In this document: positions 1-6,960 of the stretch, in pieces
Layout of the letters: each line of letters opens with the position of its first letter
Position numbering within the stretch: the first letter of the stretch is position 1
The notes under the pieces: generated by a model
Databases searched by the model: none
What the model was told of the DNA's origin: nothing
What the model saw: the letters and a program-made list of their open reading frames with translations, nothing else
Assembly: GCA_041493205.1 (NCBI GenBank)
Contig: JBGPYM010000104.1
Coordinates: 1-10,103, forward strand
DNA from: JBGPYM01 sp041493205
GTDB lineage: Bacteria; Bacteroidota; Ignavibacteria; UBA10030; UBA6906
Direction of reading: 5' to 3'
Length of the DNA: 10,103 nt
Made by a program: the position numbers and the translations under genes

Positions 1-2
1 GT

Positions 3-56
3 GCGTCGGAACAACAGGTTTCTCCGCACACCTGGACATTCTTCAAATCACAGTGA
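3..56 (+). CDS. Possible C-terminal end of an upstream gene (partial)
   Basis: The frame beginning at base 3 is open from the left edge and ends at a TGA at 54-56, giving a 17-residue tail that finishes HTWTFFKSQ. The aromatic tail and the 18-base distance to the next start are compatible with the end of a preceding operon gene. Seventeen open codons prove nothing in GC-rich DNA, and the other two frames are also open over this stretch. No family can be assigned from so little. The alternative is that these bases are simply leader sequence containing the promoter of gene 1. Confidence 0.3.
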   Translation, partial: ASEQQVSPHTWTFFKSQ

Positions 57-62
57 TCTTTG

Positions 63-70
63 AAAGAGGA
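63..70 (+). promoter_or_regulatory. Shine-Dalgarno site deciding the start of the GH47 gene
   Basis: AAAGAGGA lies four bases before the ATG at 75. An in-frame TTG at 60 would add five residues but would place this site inside the coding region, so the ATG at 75 is preferred. The signal peptide also begins cleanly at that ATG (Met-Arg-Lys, then a hydrophobic run). Confidence 0.65.
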
Positions 71-74
71 CGTC

Positions 75-1415
75 ATGCGCAAATTTCTCGTATGTCTCTC
101 AGTCGTCTGCTTCTCGTTATCGGCAGGAGCCCAGCAGCTTGACACCCGGCTGCTTGCGGAGAAGGTACGATCGGAATTCGTCCATGCATGGAACGGTTAT
201 AAGAAATATGCGTGGGGGTACGACGGCTATCGGCCGCTCAGCAAGACGGCGTACAACTGGAATACGACACCCATGTATCTGACCGCCCTCGAAGCGCTGG
301 ACACCATGACACTCATGGGGCTCACCGAGGAGGCCGACAGCACCCGCGAGTTCCTCGCCACCCACCTCAGGTTCGATTCGGACCAGTCCGTTGACGTGTT
401 CGAAATTACGATACGGGCAATGGGAAGCCTCCTGTCGAACTATGAACTGACCGGGGACAACCGGTTGCTCAACCTTGCGGACTCCCTCGGCACGCACCTC
501 CTCCCTGCATTCATCACCGGATCGGGTCTCCCCTACCGGATGGTCAACCTGAAGACAGGCGCAGTGTCCGGACAGGTCACCAATCCCGGCGAGGCGGGCA
601 CGCTCCTCCTTGAATTCGGAACGCTCTCCATGTTGACGGGAAAGCCGAAGTACTATAACCACGCAAAAATCGCCCTCCTGCAGCTCTACGACGTCCGTTC
701 GCCTCTGGGCCTCGTAGGCGATGCGATCGACGTCACGACGTCAGAATGGAAAAGTACTGACAGCCATCTGAGCGCCTGTATCGATTCGTATTACGAATAT
801 CTTCTCAAAGCCGGCATTCTCTTCAACGACCAGGATTGCCAGAAGATGTGGACCGAAGCGTATGCCGCGATCAACGCGCATCTCCTCGATTCCAGCCGCG
901 CGGGGTTCTGGTACGGACATGCAAACATGAACACCGGGAAGCGGACAAAGACCTGGTTCGGCGCCCTGGACGCGTTTTTCCCGGCCGTGCAGGTTCTGGC
1001 GGGAGACCTCCCGCGTGCGAAGCGGCTTATGAACTCCTGTTATGCGATGTGGACGAAAAACGGCATCGAGCCGGAGCAGTACAACTATGCGACGGGGCTC
1101 GTCGAAAAGCCCCGGTATTTCCTGAATCCTGAAATCATGGAATCAGCATATTATCTGTACCGGGCCACCGGGGATTCGCTCTACCTGCGCATGGGAGTTT
1201 CGTTCCTGGAAGGCCTCATGACGTATTGCCGCACGGACGAAGGGTATGCAGAACTGAACAACGTGATCACGAAGGAGAAAATGGACCGGATGGAGCCTTA
1301 TTTTATGGCGGAGACCATGAAGTACCTCTACCTGTTGTTCGCTCCGCCGGAGACTCTGCCGTTTGAGAAGGTCATCTTCACCACCGAAGCTCATCCGCTC
1401 CAGAAGGGGTCGTAA
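75..1415 (+). CDS. Secreted GH47 family alpha-1,2-mannosidase
   Basis: Predicted class I alpha-mannosidase (glycoside hydrolase family 47), a Ca2+-dependent inverting enzyme that removes alpha-1,2-linked mannose, best known from eukaryotic N-glycan trimming. The product is 446 residues, about the size of a bare (alpha/alpha)7 catalytic domain. Residues 1-20 form a Sec signal peptide with likely cleavage at AGA-QQ. Family landmarks appear in order: TALEALDTMTLMGL; VFEITIR with E110 (equivalent to the general acid); LEFGTLSMLTGKPKYY; IDSYYEYLLKAG with D237; NPEIMESAYYLYRATGD with E353 (equivalent to the proposed base); MEPYFMAETMKYLYLLF; and near the C-terminus TEAHP with T437, the expected Ca2+-binding threonine. 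Of the two cysteines forming the eukaryotic disulfide, one appears kept (C322) and the other is Ala (A300), by eye alignment. The stop overlaps the next ATG. The family is confident; the linkage and natural substrate are inferred. An in-frame TTG at 60 is a less likely start. Confidence 0.93.
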   Translation: MRKFLVCLSVVCFSLSAGAQQLDTRLLAEKVRSEFVHAWNGYKKYAWGYDGYRPLSKTAYNWNTTPMYLTALEALDTMTLMGLTEEADSTREFLATHLRFDSDQSVDVFEITIRAMGSLLSNYELTGDNRLLNLADSLGTHLLPAFITGSGLPYRMVNLKTGAVSGQVTNPGEAGTLLLEFGTLSMLTGKPKYYNHAKIALLQLYDVRSPLGLVGDAIDVTTSEWKSTDSHLSACIDSYYEYLLKAGILFNDQDCQKMWTEAYAAINAHLLDSSRAGFWYGHANMNTGKRTKTWFGALDAFFPAVQVLAGDLPRAKRLMNSCYAMWTKNGIEPEQYNYATGLVEKPRYFLNPEIMESAYYLYRATGDSLYLRMGVSFLEGLMTYCRTDEGYAELNNVITKEKMDRMEPYFMAETMKYLYLLFAPPETLPFEKVIFTTEAHPLQKGS

Positions 1416-1417
1416 TG
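1403..1417 (+). promoter_or_regulatory. Ribosome binding site and TAATG stop/start junction
   Basis: GAAGGGG at 1403-1409 sits five bases before the ATG at 1415, inside the last codons of the mannosidase gene. The mannosidase stop TAA (1413-1415) shares its last A with that ATG. This arrangement is typical of translational coupling, so the two glycosidases are probably made together. Confidence 0.7.
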
Positions 1418-4054
1418 CCGGGGTTGACGCGCAGGGACTTTTTCACCGGGCTGGCGCTGGGAATTCCCGCAGCGCTGCTCCCTCCAGGGATCGCCGGGCA
1501 GGGGACGCGCCCCCAGCGGGACGCCTCCCTCGCGCTCCCGGCGTTCCCGCCTCCCGCGCACACGCTCGATCTCTCCCCTGCCCGCTGGATCTGGTATCCT
1601 TCCGAACGGTGCCTCCCGAATACGTTCGTCCAGTTCCGGCGCGTCCTCACGATCGACGCGCCGATCCGCAAGGTGACGGGGTGGATCGCAGCGGACAGCC
1701 GGTATCTTCTGCAGGTCAACGGGGAGCGGGTACAGTGGGGGCCCGCGCCGTCGGATCCCCGCTGGATGGAAGTGGACCCGGTCGACCTGACCCCGCACCT
1801 GCATGCCGGCGAGAATGTCCTCGGCACGACTGTTCTGTTCTTCGGACATGGAGACGGGACCTGGCCCGTGGGCAAGCCGGGATTCATCTGCAGGCTCGCG
1901 ATCGAGTATGCCGATGGTTCGACTGCGCTTGTTGCCACCGACGCGACCTGGCAATGCCGGATCGCGCGGAGCTGGACACCCGGTCACTACAAGCGCTGGT
2001 ACGTGCGGTCGCTCCAGGAGGAATACGACGCGCGTCTCGCGACGCCGGGATGGGAGAAGAGCGGGTTCACTCCCGACGATTCGTGGACGGCAGCGATGCC
2101 GCTGCCGGACTCTTCGGCGGCAGCGCCGCCGATCGCGTCAGCGTACCGCGAGTACGCGTATGACCTCCGCGCCTCCCGGGAGGCGTGCGGGCTCCGTCCC
2201 AGGAGCATTCCGCTTCTCCGCGAAACACTCGTCCCGGCCGCGCGGCTGGCGGAATCCCTGTTTGTGACATGGCACAGACCGCCGGAAGAGTATTTCGAAT
2301 GTCTCACCCCGGGGGCATTCAGCGTCGACCGCCGGCCGGCGGCGACAGCCGCTGAGGGCGGACCGTGGACTGTTCCGCTCGAGCCCGGACGCGGCGCCGT
2401 CCTCACGTTCTCAATGAGCGAAGAAGCGGTCGGCTGGCCCTACTTTACCATCGATGCCCCCGCGGGGACGGTGATCGAACTGATGGTCCAGGAGCACCAC
2501 GAACCAGGCGGCGCCGCCCTTCTCAACACCCATTATCACTCCTGGACGCGGTTCATATGTACGGAGGGAGTGAACAGGTTTGAGACGTTCGATTACGAGG
2601 CGGTACAATGGCTGCAACTCCATATCCGCCATACAGGCGGAACAGCAACGGTCAGCCAGGTTGGACTCCGCCGCAGGAATTTTGCGTGGTCGCACGAACC
2701 GAAGGCGGTCACGGACGACCCGGTGATCAATACGCTGCTGCGGGCGAGCGTCAATACGGTCTGCAATTCCGTCCAGGATCTCGCGGTCGACGGCATGGGA
2801 CGCGAACGACAGCAATACAGCGGGGACGGAAGCCACCAGCTCCACGCCGTCTACCTTGCCTTCGGCGAAACGGCCCCTCCCGCCCGCTTCCTTACGACCT
2901 ATTGCAGGGGGATCACCGAAGAGGGATACTTTCTCGATTGCTGGCCGGCGTACGACCGGCTCGCGCGGCTCTGGGAACGGCAGCTCCAGTCTTCGTACTG
3001 GGGACCGCTGGTCGATCACGGTATCGGCTTTGTGTTCGACTGCTGGCATCATTATCTTTACACCGGGGACCGTGCAACGATAGAGGAAGTCTTTCCCCGT
3101 CTGCTCAAGTTCTACACGTATCTCCGCTCGCTCCGCCGTGACGACGGGCTCCTGCCGGTGGAAGGCCTCGGCGTTCCGTCCGTGTACATCGATCACCTGG
3201 CCTATGCCAGACAGGGACACAAGAAGTGCGTGTTCAATCTCTATGCGGTTGCCATGCTGGAACACGCCCTTGCGCCCCTCTGCAGGGTGTTCGGCGAGGA
3301 AGCATGGGAACGCGATGCCCGCCGTGTTGCCGGTGAACTTCTCGGGAGAACCCGTGAAGAGTTCTGGGACGACGGCGAGGGGATCTACGTCGTGAATCGG
3401 CCGTGGCGCGACAGGGAGAAGGAGCGCCGGTATTGCGACAGGTCCCTGGCGCTGGGGATCCTGTACGATCTTTGCCCTGAGGGGCGGACCGACGCCGCCC
3501 TGGCGATGCTTGCGGAGGCGCCCCCCGCCATGGGGTTTTCCTACCCCGCCAATGCCTGCTGGCGATTGTGGGCCCTCGCAAAAGGCGGACGGCCCGAGGT
3601 GATCCTCCACGACTTCCGGACACGCTGGTCTGCGATGGAATCAGTCGGCCGGAACAACACGCTGCAGGAATTCTGGAAGGAGCGCCCGGATGCGGGCTCG
3701 GTGATGAGTCACAGCTGTCCCGTGCCGCTGTATCTTCTGTATATGGGAATTGCCGGGATACAGCCCCTCGCCCCCGGCTTTGAACGCTGCCTCATCAGGC
3801 CGCAGCCTGCCGACCTGACCATGCTTTCGGTCACCGCCCCGACAGTCAGAGGTGACATCGTCGTCGCAACGAGCGGAGGACGGGGCGAACGTCACCTCAC
3901 CGTGACGATGCCTTCCGGTTGCACAGGCGAACTTGCGGTCAACAGCAAGGAAATCCTCCCGCTCGCACCATGGCCGTCGCCGGAGGAATCAGGGCTCCGC
4001 AGGTATCTTCTCCCCGCAGGGACGACGGCAGACGTGACATTGCGATACACGTGA
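1415..4054 (+). CDS. Tat-exported GH78-like alpha-L-rhamnosidase (six-hairpin glycosidase)
   Basis: Predicted exo-glycosidase of the bacterial alpha-L-rhamnosidase superfamily, 879 residues, releasing terminal rhamnose from a glycan. The N-terminus TRRDFFTGLALGIPAALL is a twin-arginine signal (R6, R7), so export is probably of the folded protein. Residues about 50-235 look like the N-terminal beta-sandwich (ARWIWYP; then YLLQVNGERV). A second beta-sandwich lies around 330-430 (MSEEAVGWPYFTIDAPAGT). The (alpha/alpha)6 barrel spans about 435-790, with a beta-sandwich tail to 879. In the barrel, DGMGRERQQYSGDG places D459, E464 and D471 with the +5/+12 spacing of the GH78 substrate-binding and acid residues. 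TLQEFW (E752) followed by SHS matches the general-base region. The usual DCPxRxER wording is altered, so the sugar could be another deoxyhexose or a related alpha-linked residue. It overlaps the GH47 gene by one base. Fold and clan are confident, exact specificity is not. Confidence 0.85.
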   Translation: MPGLTRRDFFTGLALGIPAALLPPGIAGQGTRPQRDASLALPAFPPPAHTLDLSPARWIWYPSERCLPNTFVQFRRVLTIDAPIRKVTGWIAADSRYLLQVNGERVQWGPAPSDPRWMEVDPVDLTPHLHAGENVLGTTVLFFGHGDGTWPVGKPGFICRLAIEYADGSTALVATDATWQCRIARSWTPGHYKRWYVRSLQEEYDARLATPGWEKSGFTPDDSWTAAMPLPDSSAAAPPIASAYREYAYDLRASREACGLRPRSIPLLRETLVPAARLAESLFVTWHRPPEEYFECLTPGAFSVDRRPAATAAEGGPWTVPLEPGRGAVLTFSMSEEAVGWPYFTIDAPAGTVIELMVQEHHEPGGAALLNTHYHSWTRFICTEGVNRFETFDYEAVQWLQLHIRHTGGTATVSQVGLRRRNFAWSHEPKAVTDDPVINTLLRASVNTVCNSVQDLAVDGMGRERQQYSGDGSHQLHAVYLAFGETAPPARFLTTYCRGITEEGYFLDCWPAYDRLARLWERQLQSSYWGPLVDHGIGFVFDCWHHYLYTGDRATIEEVFPRLLKFYTYLRSLRRDDGLLPVEGLGVPSVYIDHLAYARQGHKKCVFNLYAVAMLEHALAPLCRVFGEEAWERDARRVAGELLGRTREEFWDDGEGIYVVNRPWRDREKERRYCDRSLALGILYDLCPEGRTDAALAMLAEAPPAMGFSYPANACWRLWALAKGGRPEVILHDFRTRWSAMESVGRNNTLQEFWKERPDAGSVMSHSCPVPLYLLYMGIAGIQPLAPGFERCLIRPQPADLTMLSVTAPTVRGDIVVATSGGRGERHLTVTMPSGCTGELAVNSKEILPLAPWPSPEESGLRRYLLPAGTTADVTLRYT

Positions 4055-4100
4055 GAGCATCAACGCTCCCGACCATCACCACTTTTCCGGACGACTGTGT
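4055..4100 (+). other. Short intergenic spacer, no clear signal
   Basis: This 46-base gap is the longest break between genes in the cluster. It has a 4-bp inverted repeat (GAGC 4055-4058, GCTC 4065-4068) too weak for a terminator, no T-run, no convincing promoter, and no good Shine-Dalgarno before the ATG at 4101. Read-through transcription from the glycosidase pair into the peptidase genes is likely. Confidence 0.5.
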
Positions 4101-6959
4101 ATGAACTCCTTCCGCGGCTTCTCCATCGGCGCGTTCGTCGCATGCATGACCTTGCTGCCCCCCCCGGGGGCTGCACAGCAGCCGGTAAAGATTCCACTCA
4201 GCCACGATGTATATGATTCCTGGAACCGCGTTGCGGGAGAGTGTATCACGGCCGACGGGCGGTGGATCATGTACACGCTGGAGCCCCAGGAAGGAGACGC
4301 GCGGCTGATCGTCACGAACGTCGCGGCAGGAACGTCCGATACCATTGCCCGCGGGGTGAACGGAAAATTCTCGGAAAACTCCGATTATGCCGTCTTCACG
4401 ATCAAGGCGATGTTCGCCGATCTCCGGAAGGCAAAGATCGCCAAGAAGAAGGCGGACGATCTCCCGAAGGATTCCCTGGGCATCCTCACCCTGGGTGCGC
4501 ACAGCGTCGTGAAGATTCCGCGCGTCAAGTCGTTCAAGCTTCCCGAGAAGGGGTCCGGCTGGGTTGCCTACCAGCTCGAAAAGGAGATTCCTCCCGCCGA
4601 TACAACGAAGAAATCACAGGGAAAGTCTAAGAGTGATGCCCCCGACGACCAGGGAGGCGAGAAGAAGGAAGAGCGCGGCACGCCGGTCGTATTCCGGGAG
4701 CTGGGGAGCGGCCGGGAGTACAGATTTCCGTTTGCAAGCGACTACCAGTTGACGAAGGACGGCACGAAGCTCCTCGTCACTTCGACGGGCAACGACTCCA
4801 CCGCAACGGCGGGCGTTTTTGTCTTCGCCACCGCTCATCGCACGATTGACACACTCGCCATCGGGAAAGGATCCTACCGGCAGCCGGCATGGGATGAGGC
4901 GGGCACACAGGCCGCTTTTGTTGCGGACCGGGACACCTCGAAGTCGAAGCAACGATTCTTCGGCCTGTATTACTGGACGAGCGGAAAGGACTCTGCCCAA
5001 CTCGTTGCCGATACGCTGACGCCGGGAATGTACCGGCGCTGGCTCGTGAGCGAAAACGGTCCGTTGACCTTTTCAAAAGACGGGGCACTCCTGTTCGTTG
5101 GCACCGCCCCGGTGCCTGTGCCCGACGACACAACCATGAATGACGAGGTGACTCCCCGCCTTGACATATGGAACTGGCAGGACCCCCTCATTCAGCCCCA
5201 GCAGCTGAAGATGCTGGACCAGGAGAAGAAGCGCACATATACCGCAGTGATCCATTGCGCGGCAGGGCGGTTCGTCCAGCTCGCCGACACGCTCGTGCCA
5301 TCGCTGACGACCGCAGATGAAGGGAATCCCGGAATGGCGCTCGGCGTCTCCAATCTCCCGTACCGGCGGCAGCAGACGTGGGAAGGCCTGCCGTGGTACG
5401 ACGTGTACGCCGTCGATCTTGCTCGGGGAATAAGAACGCGTCTCCTGACAAAAGTCAATGATGGCGTGACCCTCTCCCCCGGAGGGCGGTACGTGACCTG
5501 GTATGACAGGAAGAAGCGGCACTGGTTCGCCGAGACGCTCGCGGGAGGAACGCCAGTCAATCTCACTGCGGCCGTCAAGGTTCCTCTGTACGACGAGTTA
5601 AACGACGTGCCGGACGATCCTGACCCGTACGGGTCCGCCGGCTGGATCGGCCGGGACAGCCTGATGCTCGTGTACGATCGCTTTGACATCTGGGTGACCG
5701 ACCCCAGCGGACGCCAGCCGGCATGGTGCATGACAGGCGGCGAAGGACGCAAGGCGCACGAGCGGTACCGGTATGTCCGCCTCGACCCCGATGAGAAATA
5801 TCTGAGCGCCGGAGCGCCGATGCTTCTGAGGGTGTTCGATGAGAAGACCAAGATGAACGGCTTTGCATCCGCGCGGGCCGGCGCCGTTGCCGCACCGCAG
5901 ATTCTCGTCCTTTCACAGCACAGCTACAGCACTCCCGTCAGGGCAAAGGGTACGCCGCGGTACATATTTACCCGGGGAAATTTTTCCGAAGACCCCGATC
6001 TCTACGTGGCGGACACCACATTCGCGGCGCCGGTGATTGTCAGCAGGGCAAACCCGATGCGGCAGGAGTACCTCTGGGGCTCGGTGGAGCTTTTCCACTG
6101 GAATGCCGCAGACAAGAAACCGATCGAGGGTCTTTTGTACAAGCCGGAAGGGTTCGACCCTCACAGGAAATATCCGATGATCGTTTATTATTATGAGCGC
6201 AATTCCGATCTTCTCTACCGCCCGATGGCTCCCGCACCGAGCGCCTCCACGGTCAACATCCCCCTGTTTGTCAGCCGCGGATATCTGATATTCGTACCGG
6301 ACATCCGCTACCGGGTCGGGCACCCCGGGCAGAGCGCGATCGATTGCATCGTTCCGGGTGTCAGGGCACTCATTGAACGCGGTTGTGTGGACCCGGCCCG
6401 GATCGGTCTGCAGGGGCAGAGCTGGGGAGGCTATCAGACGGCTTTCATTGTCACGCGCACGCACATGTTCCGTGCGGCGGAGGCGGGAGCTGCGGTGTCC
6501 AATATGACCAGCGCCTACGGGGGCATCCGGTGGGGGACGGGACTTGCCAGGCTCTTCCAGTACGAGAGGTCGCAGAGCCGGATCGGCCGCACACTCTGGG
6601 AGCGGCCTGACCTGTACATCGAAAATTCGCCGCTGTTCCGTGCGGACAGCATCAGGACGCCGCTCCTCCTGATGAACAACGATGCCGACGGCGCTGTCCC
6701 GTGGTACCAGGGGATCGAGCTCTTCAACGCGTTGCGGCGGCTCGACCGCCCGGTCTGGATGCTCACGTACAACAACGAGGACCATAATCTGGTCCAGCGG
6801 AAAAACCGCAAGGATCTCTCCATCCGCATGCAGCAGTTCTTCGATCATTATCTCATGGACAAGCCCGCACCGCGCTGGATGACCGATGGACGCCCGGCGA
6901 TCGAAAAAGCCAAGACCCTGAAATATGAACTCGCGACGCCGTCACCCGGAAAGGATTGA
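4101..6959 (+). CDS. Secreted S9 family serine peptidase (prolyl oligopeptidase type)
   Basis: Predicted periplasmic or secreted serine peptidase of family S9, 952 residues. These enzymes cleave short peptides that pass through a beta-propeller lid. A signal peptide occupies about residues 1-25 (FSIGAFVACMTLLPPPGAA, then QQ). Residues about 30-650 are the propeller region, with many beta-rich repeats of the SPGGRYVTWY and SKDGALLFVG type. The alpha/beta hydrolase domain runs from about 660 to 945. The triad is visible: S774 in GQSWGGY, D863 in DADGAVPWYQ, and H895 in NNEDHNLVQ. The usual S9 HGGP oxyanion segment reads VYYYERNSD, as in some Bacteroidota-type members. Two Lys-rich stretches, about 108-125 and 167-192, look like surface insertions in the propeller. 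A C8-G5 tract lies in the signal-peptide codons. The start is the first ATG before a proper signal peptide, though no Shine-Dalgarno supports it. Family sure; subfamily (S9C or dipeptidyl-peptidase-like) and specificity are not. Confidence 0.93.
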   Translation: MNSFRGFSIGAFVACMTLLPPPGAAQQPVKIPLSHDVYDSWNRVAGECITADGRWIMYTLEPQEGDARLIVTNVAAGTSDTIARGVNGKFSENSDYAVFTIKAMFADLRKAKIAKKKADDLPKDSLGILTLGAHSVVKIPRVKSFKLPEKGSGWVAYQLEKEIPPADTTKKSQGKSKSDAPDDQGGEKKEERGTPVVFRELGSGREYRFPFASDYQLTKDGTKLLVTSTGNDSTATAGVFVFATAHRTIDTLAIGKGSYRQPAWDEAGTQAAFVADRDTSKSKQRFFGLYYWTSGKDSAQLVADTLTPGMYRRWLVSENGPLTFSKDGALLFVGTAPVPVPDDTTMNDEVTPRLDIWNWQDPLIQPQQLKMLDQEKKRTYTAVIHCAAGRFVQLADTLVPSLTTADEGNPGMALGVSNLPYRRQQTWEGLPWYDVYAVDLARGIRTRLLTKVNDGVTLSPGGRYVTWYDRKKRHWFAETLAGGTPVNLTAAVKVPLYDELNDVPDDPDPYGSAGWIGRDSLMLVYDRFDIWVTDPSGRQPAWCMTGGEGRKAHERYRYVRLDPDEKYLSAGAPMLLRVFDEKTKMNGFASARAGAVAAPQILVLSQHSYSTPVRAKGTPRYIFTRGNFSEDPDLYVADTTFAAPVIVSRANPMRQEYLWGSVELFHWNAADKKPIEGLLYKPEGFDPHRKYPMIVYYYERNSDLLYRPMAPAPSASTVNIPLFVSRGYLIFVPDIRYRVGHPGQSAIDCIVPGVRALIERGCVDPARIGLQGQSWGGYQTAFIVTRTHMFRAAEAGAAVSNMTSAYGGIRWGTGLARLFQYERSQSRIGRTLWERPDLYIENSPLFRADSIRTPLLLMNNDADGAVPWYQGIELFNALRRLDRPVWMLTYNNEDHNLVQRKNRKDLSIRMQQFFDHYLMDKPAPRWMTDGRPAIEKAKTLKYELATPSPGKD
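4158..4170 (+). repeat. C8-G5 homopolymer tract in signal-peptide codons
   Basis: Eight C (4158-4165) are followed by five G (4166-4170), containing the perfect palindrome CCCCCGGGGG at 4161-4170. It encodes the end of the hydrophobic core (PPPGA) of the S9 peptidase signal peptide. Such a run could slip during replication or be miscounted in sequencing. The reading frame as given is intact. Confidence 0.8.
6948..6955 (+). promoter_or_regulatory. Shine-Dalgarno site for the M61 gene, inside the S9 gene end
   Basis: GGAAAGGA ends five bases before the ATG at 6961 and lies over the last codons of the S9 gene, whose TGA is at 6957-6959. It fixes the M61 start at 6961. An in-frame ATG at 6925 would add 12 mostly charged residues (Arg/His rich) ahead of the signal peptide and has no comparable site. 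Confidence 0.75.
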
Positions 6960-6960
6960 C

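Noticed and set aside
55..62. GATCTTTG resembling the Bacteroidota -7 promoter element TAnnTTTG
   Set aside because: It has a mismatch at the first base, no TTG at the proper distance upstream, and is only 12 bases from the ATG, too close to leave room for the Shine-Dalgarno in the transcript.
1363..2163. Open frame of 266 codons on the + strand across the GH47/GH78-like junction
   Set aside because: It is out of frame with both real genes, and its product is Arg/Pro/Gly-rich with no domain.
2411..3610. Long open frame of 399 codons on the - strand opposite the GH78-like gene
   Set aside because: It lies entirely inside a gene with clear domain motifs. Its translation has no recognisable motif and is rich in Arg, Pro and Val, as expected for the shadow of GC-rich codons.
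4055..4068. Small hairpin after the GH78-like stop codon, considered as a terminator
   Set aside because: The stem is only 4 bp with a 6-base loop and is not followed by a T-run.
5913..6848. Open frame of 311 codons on the - strand opposite the S9 catalytic domain
   Set aside because: It mirrors the codons of the triad region and shows no signal peptide, motif or ribosome site of its own.
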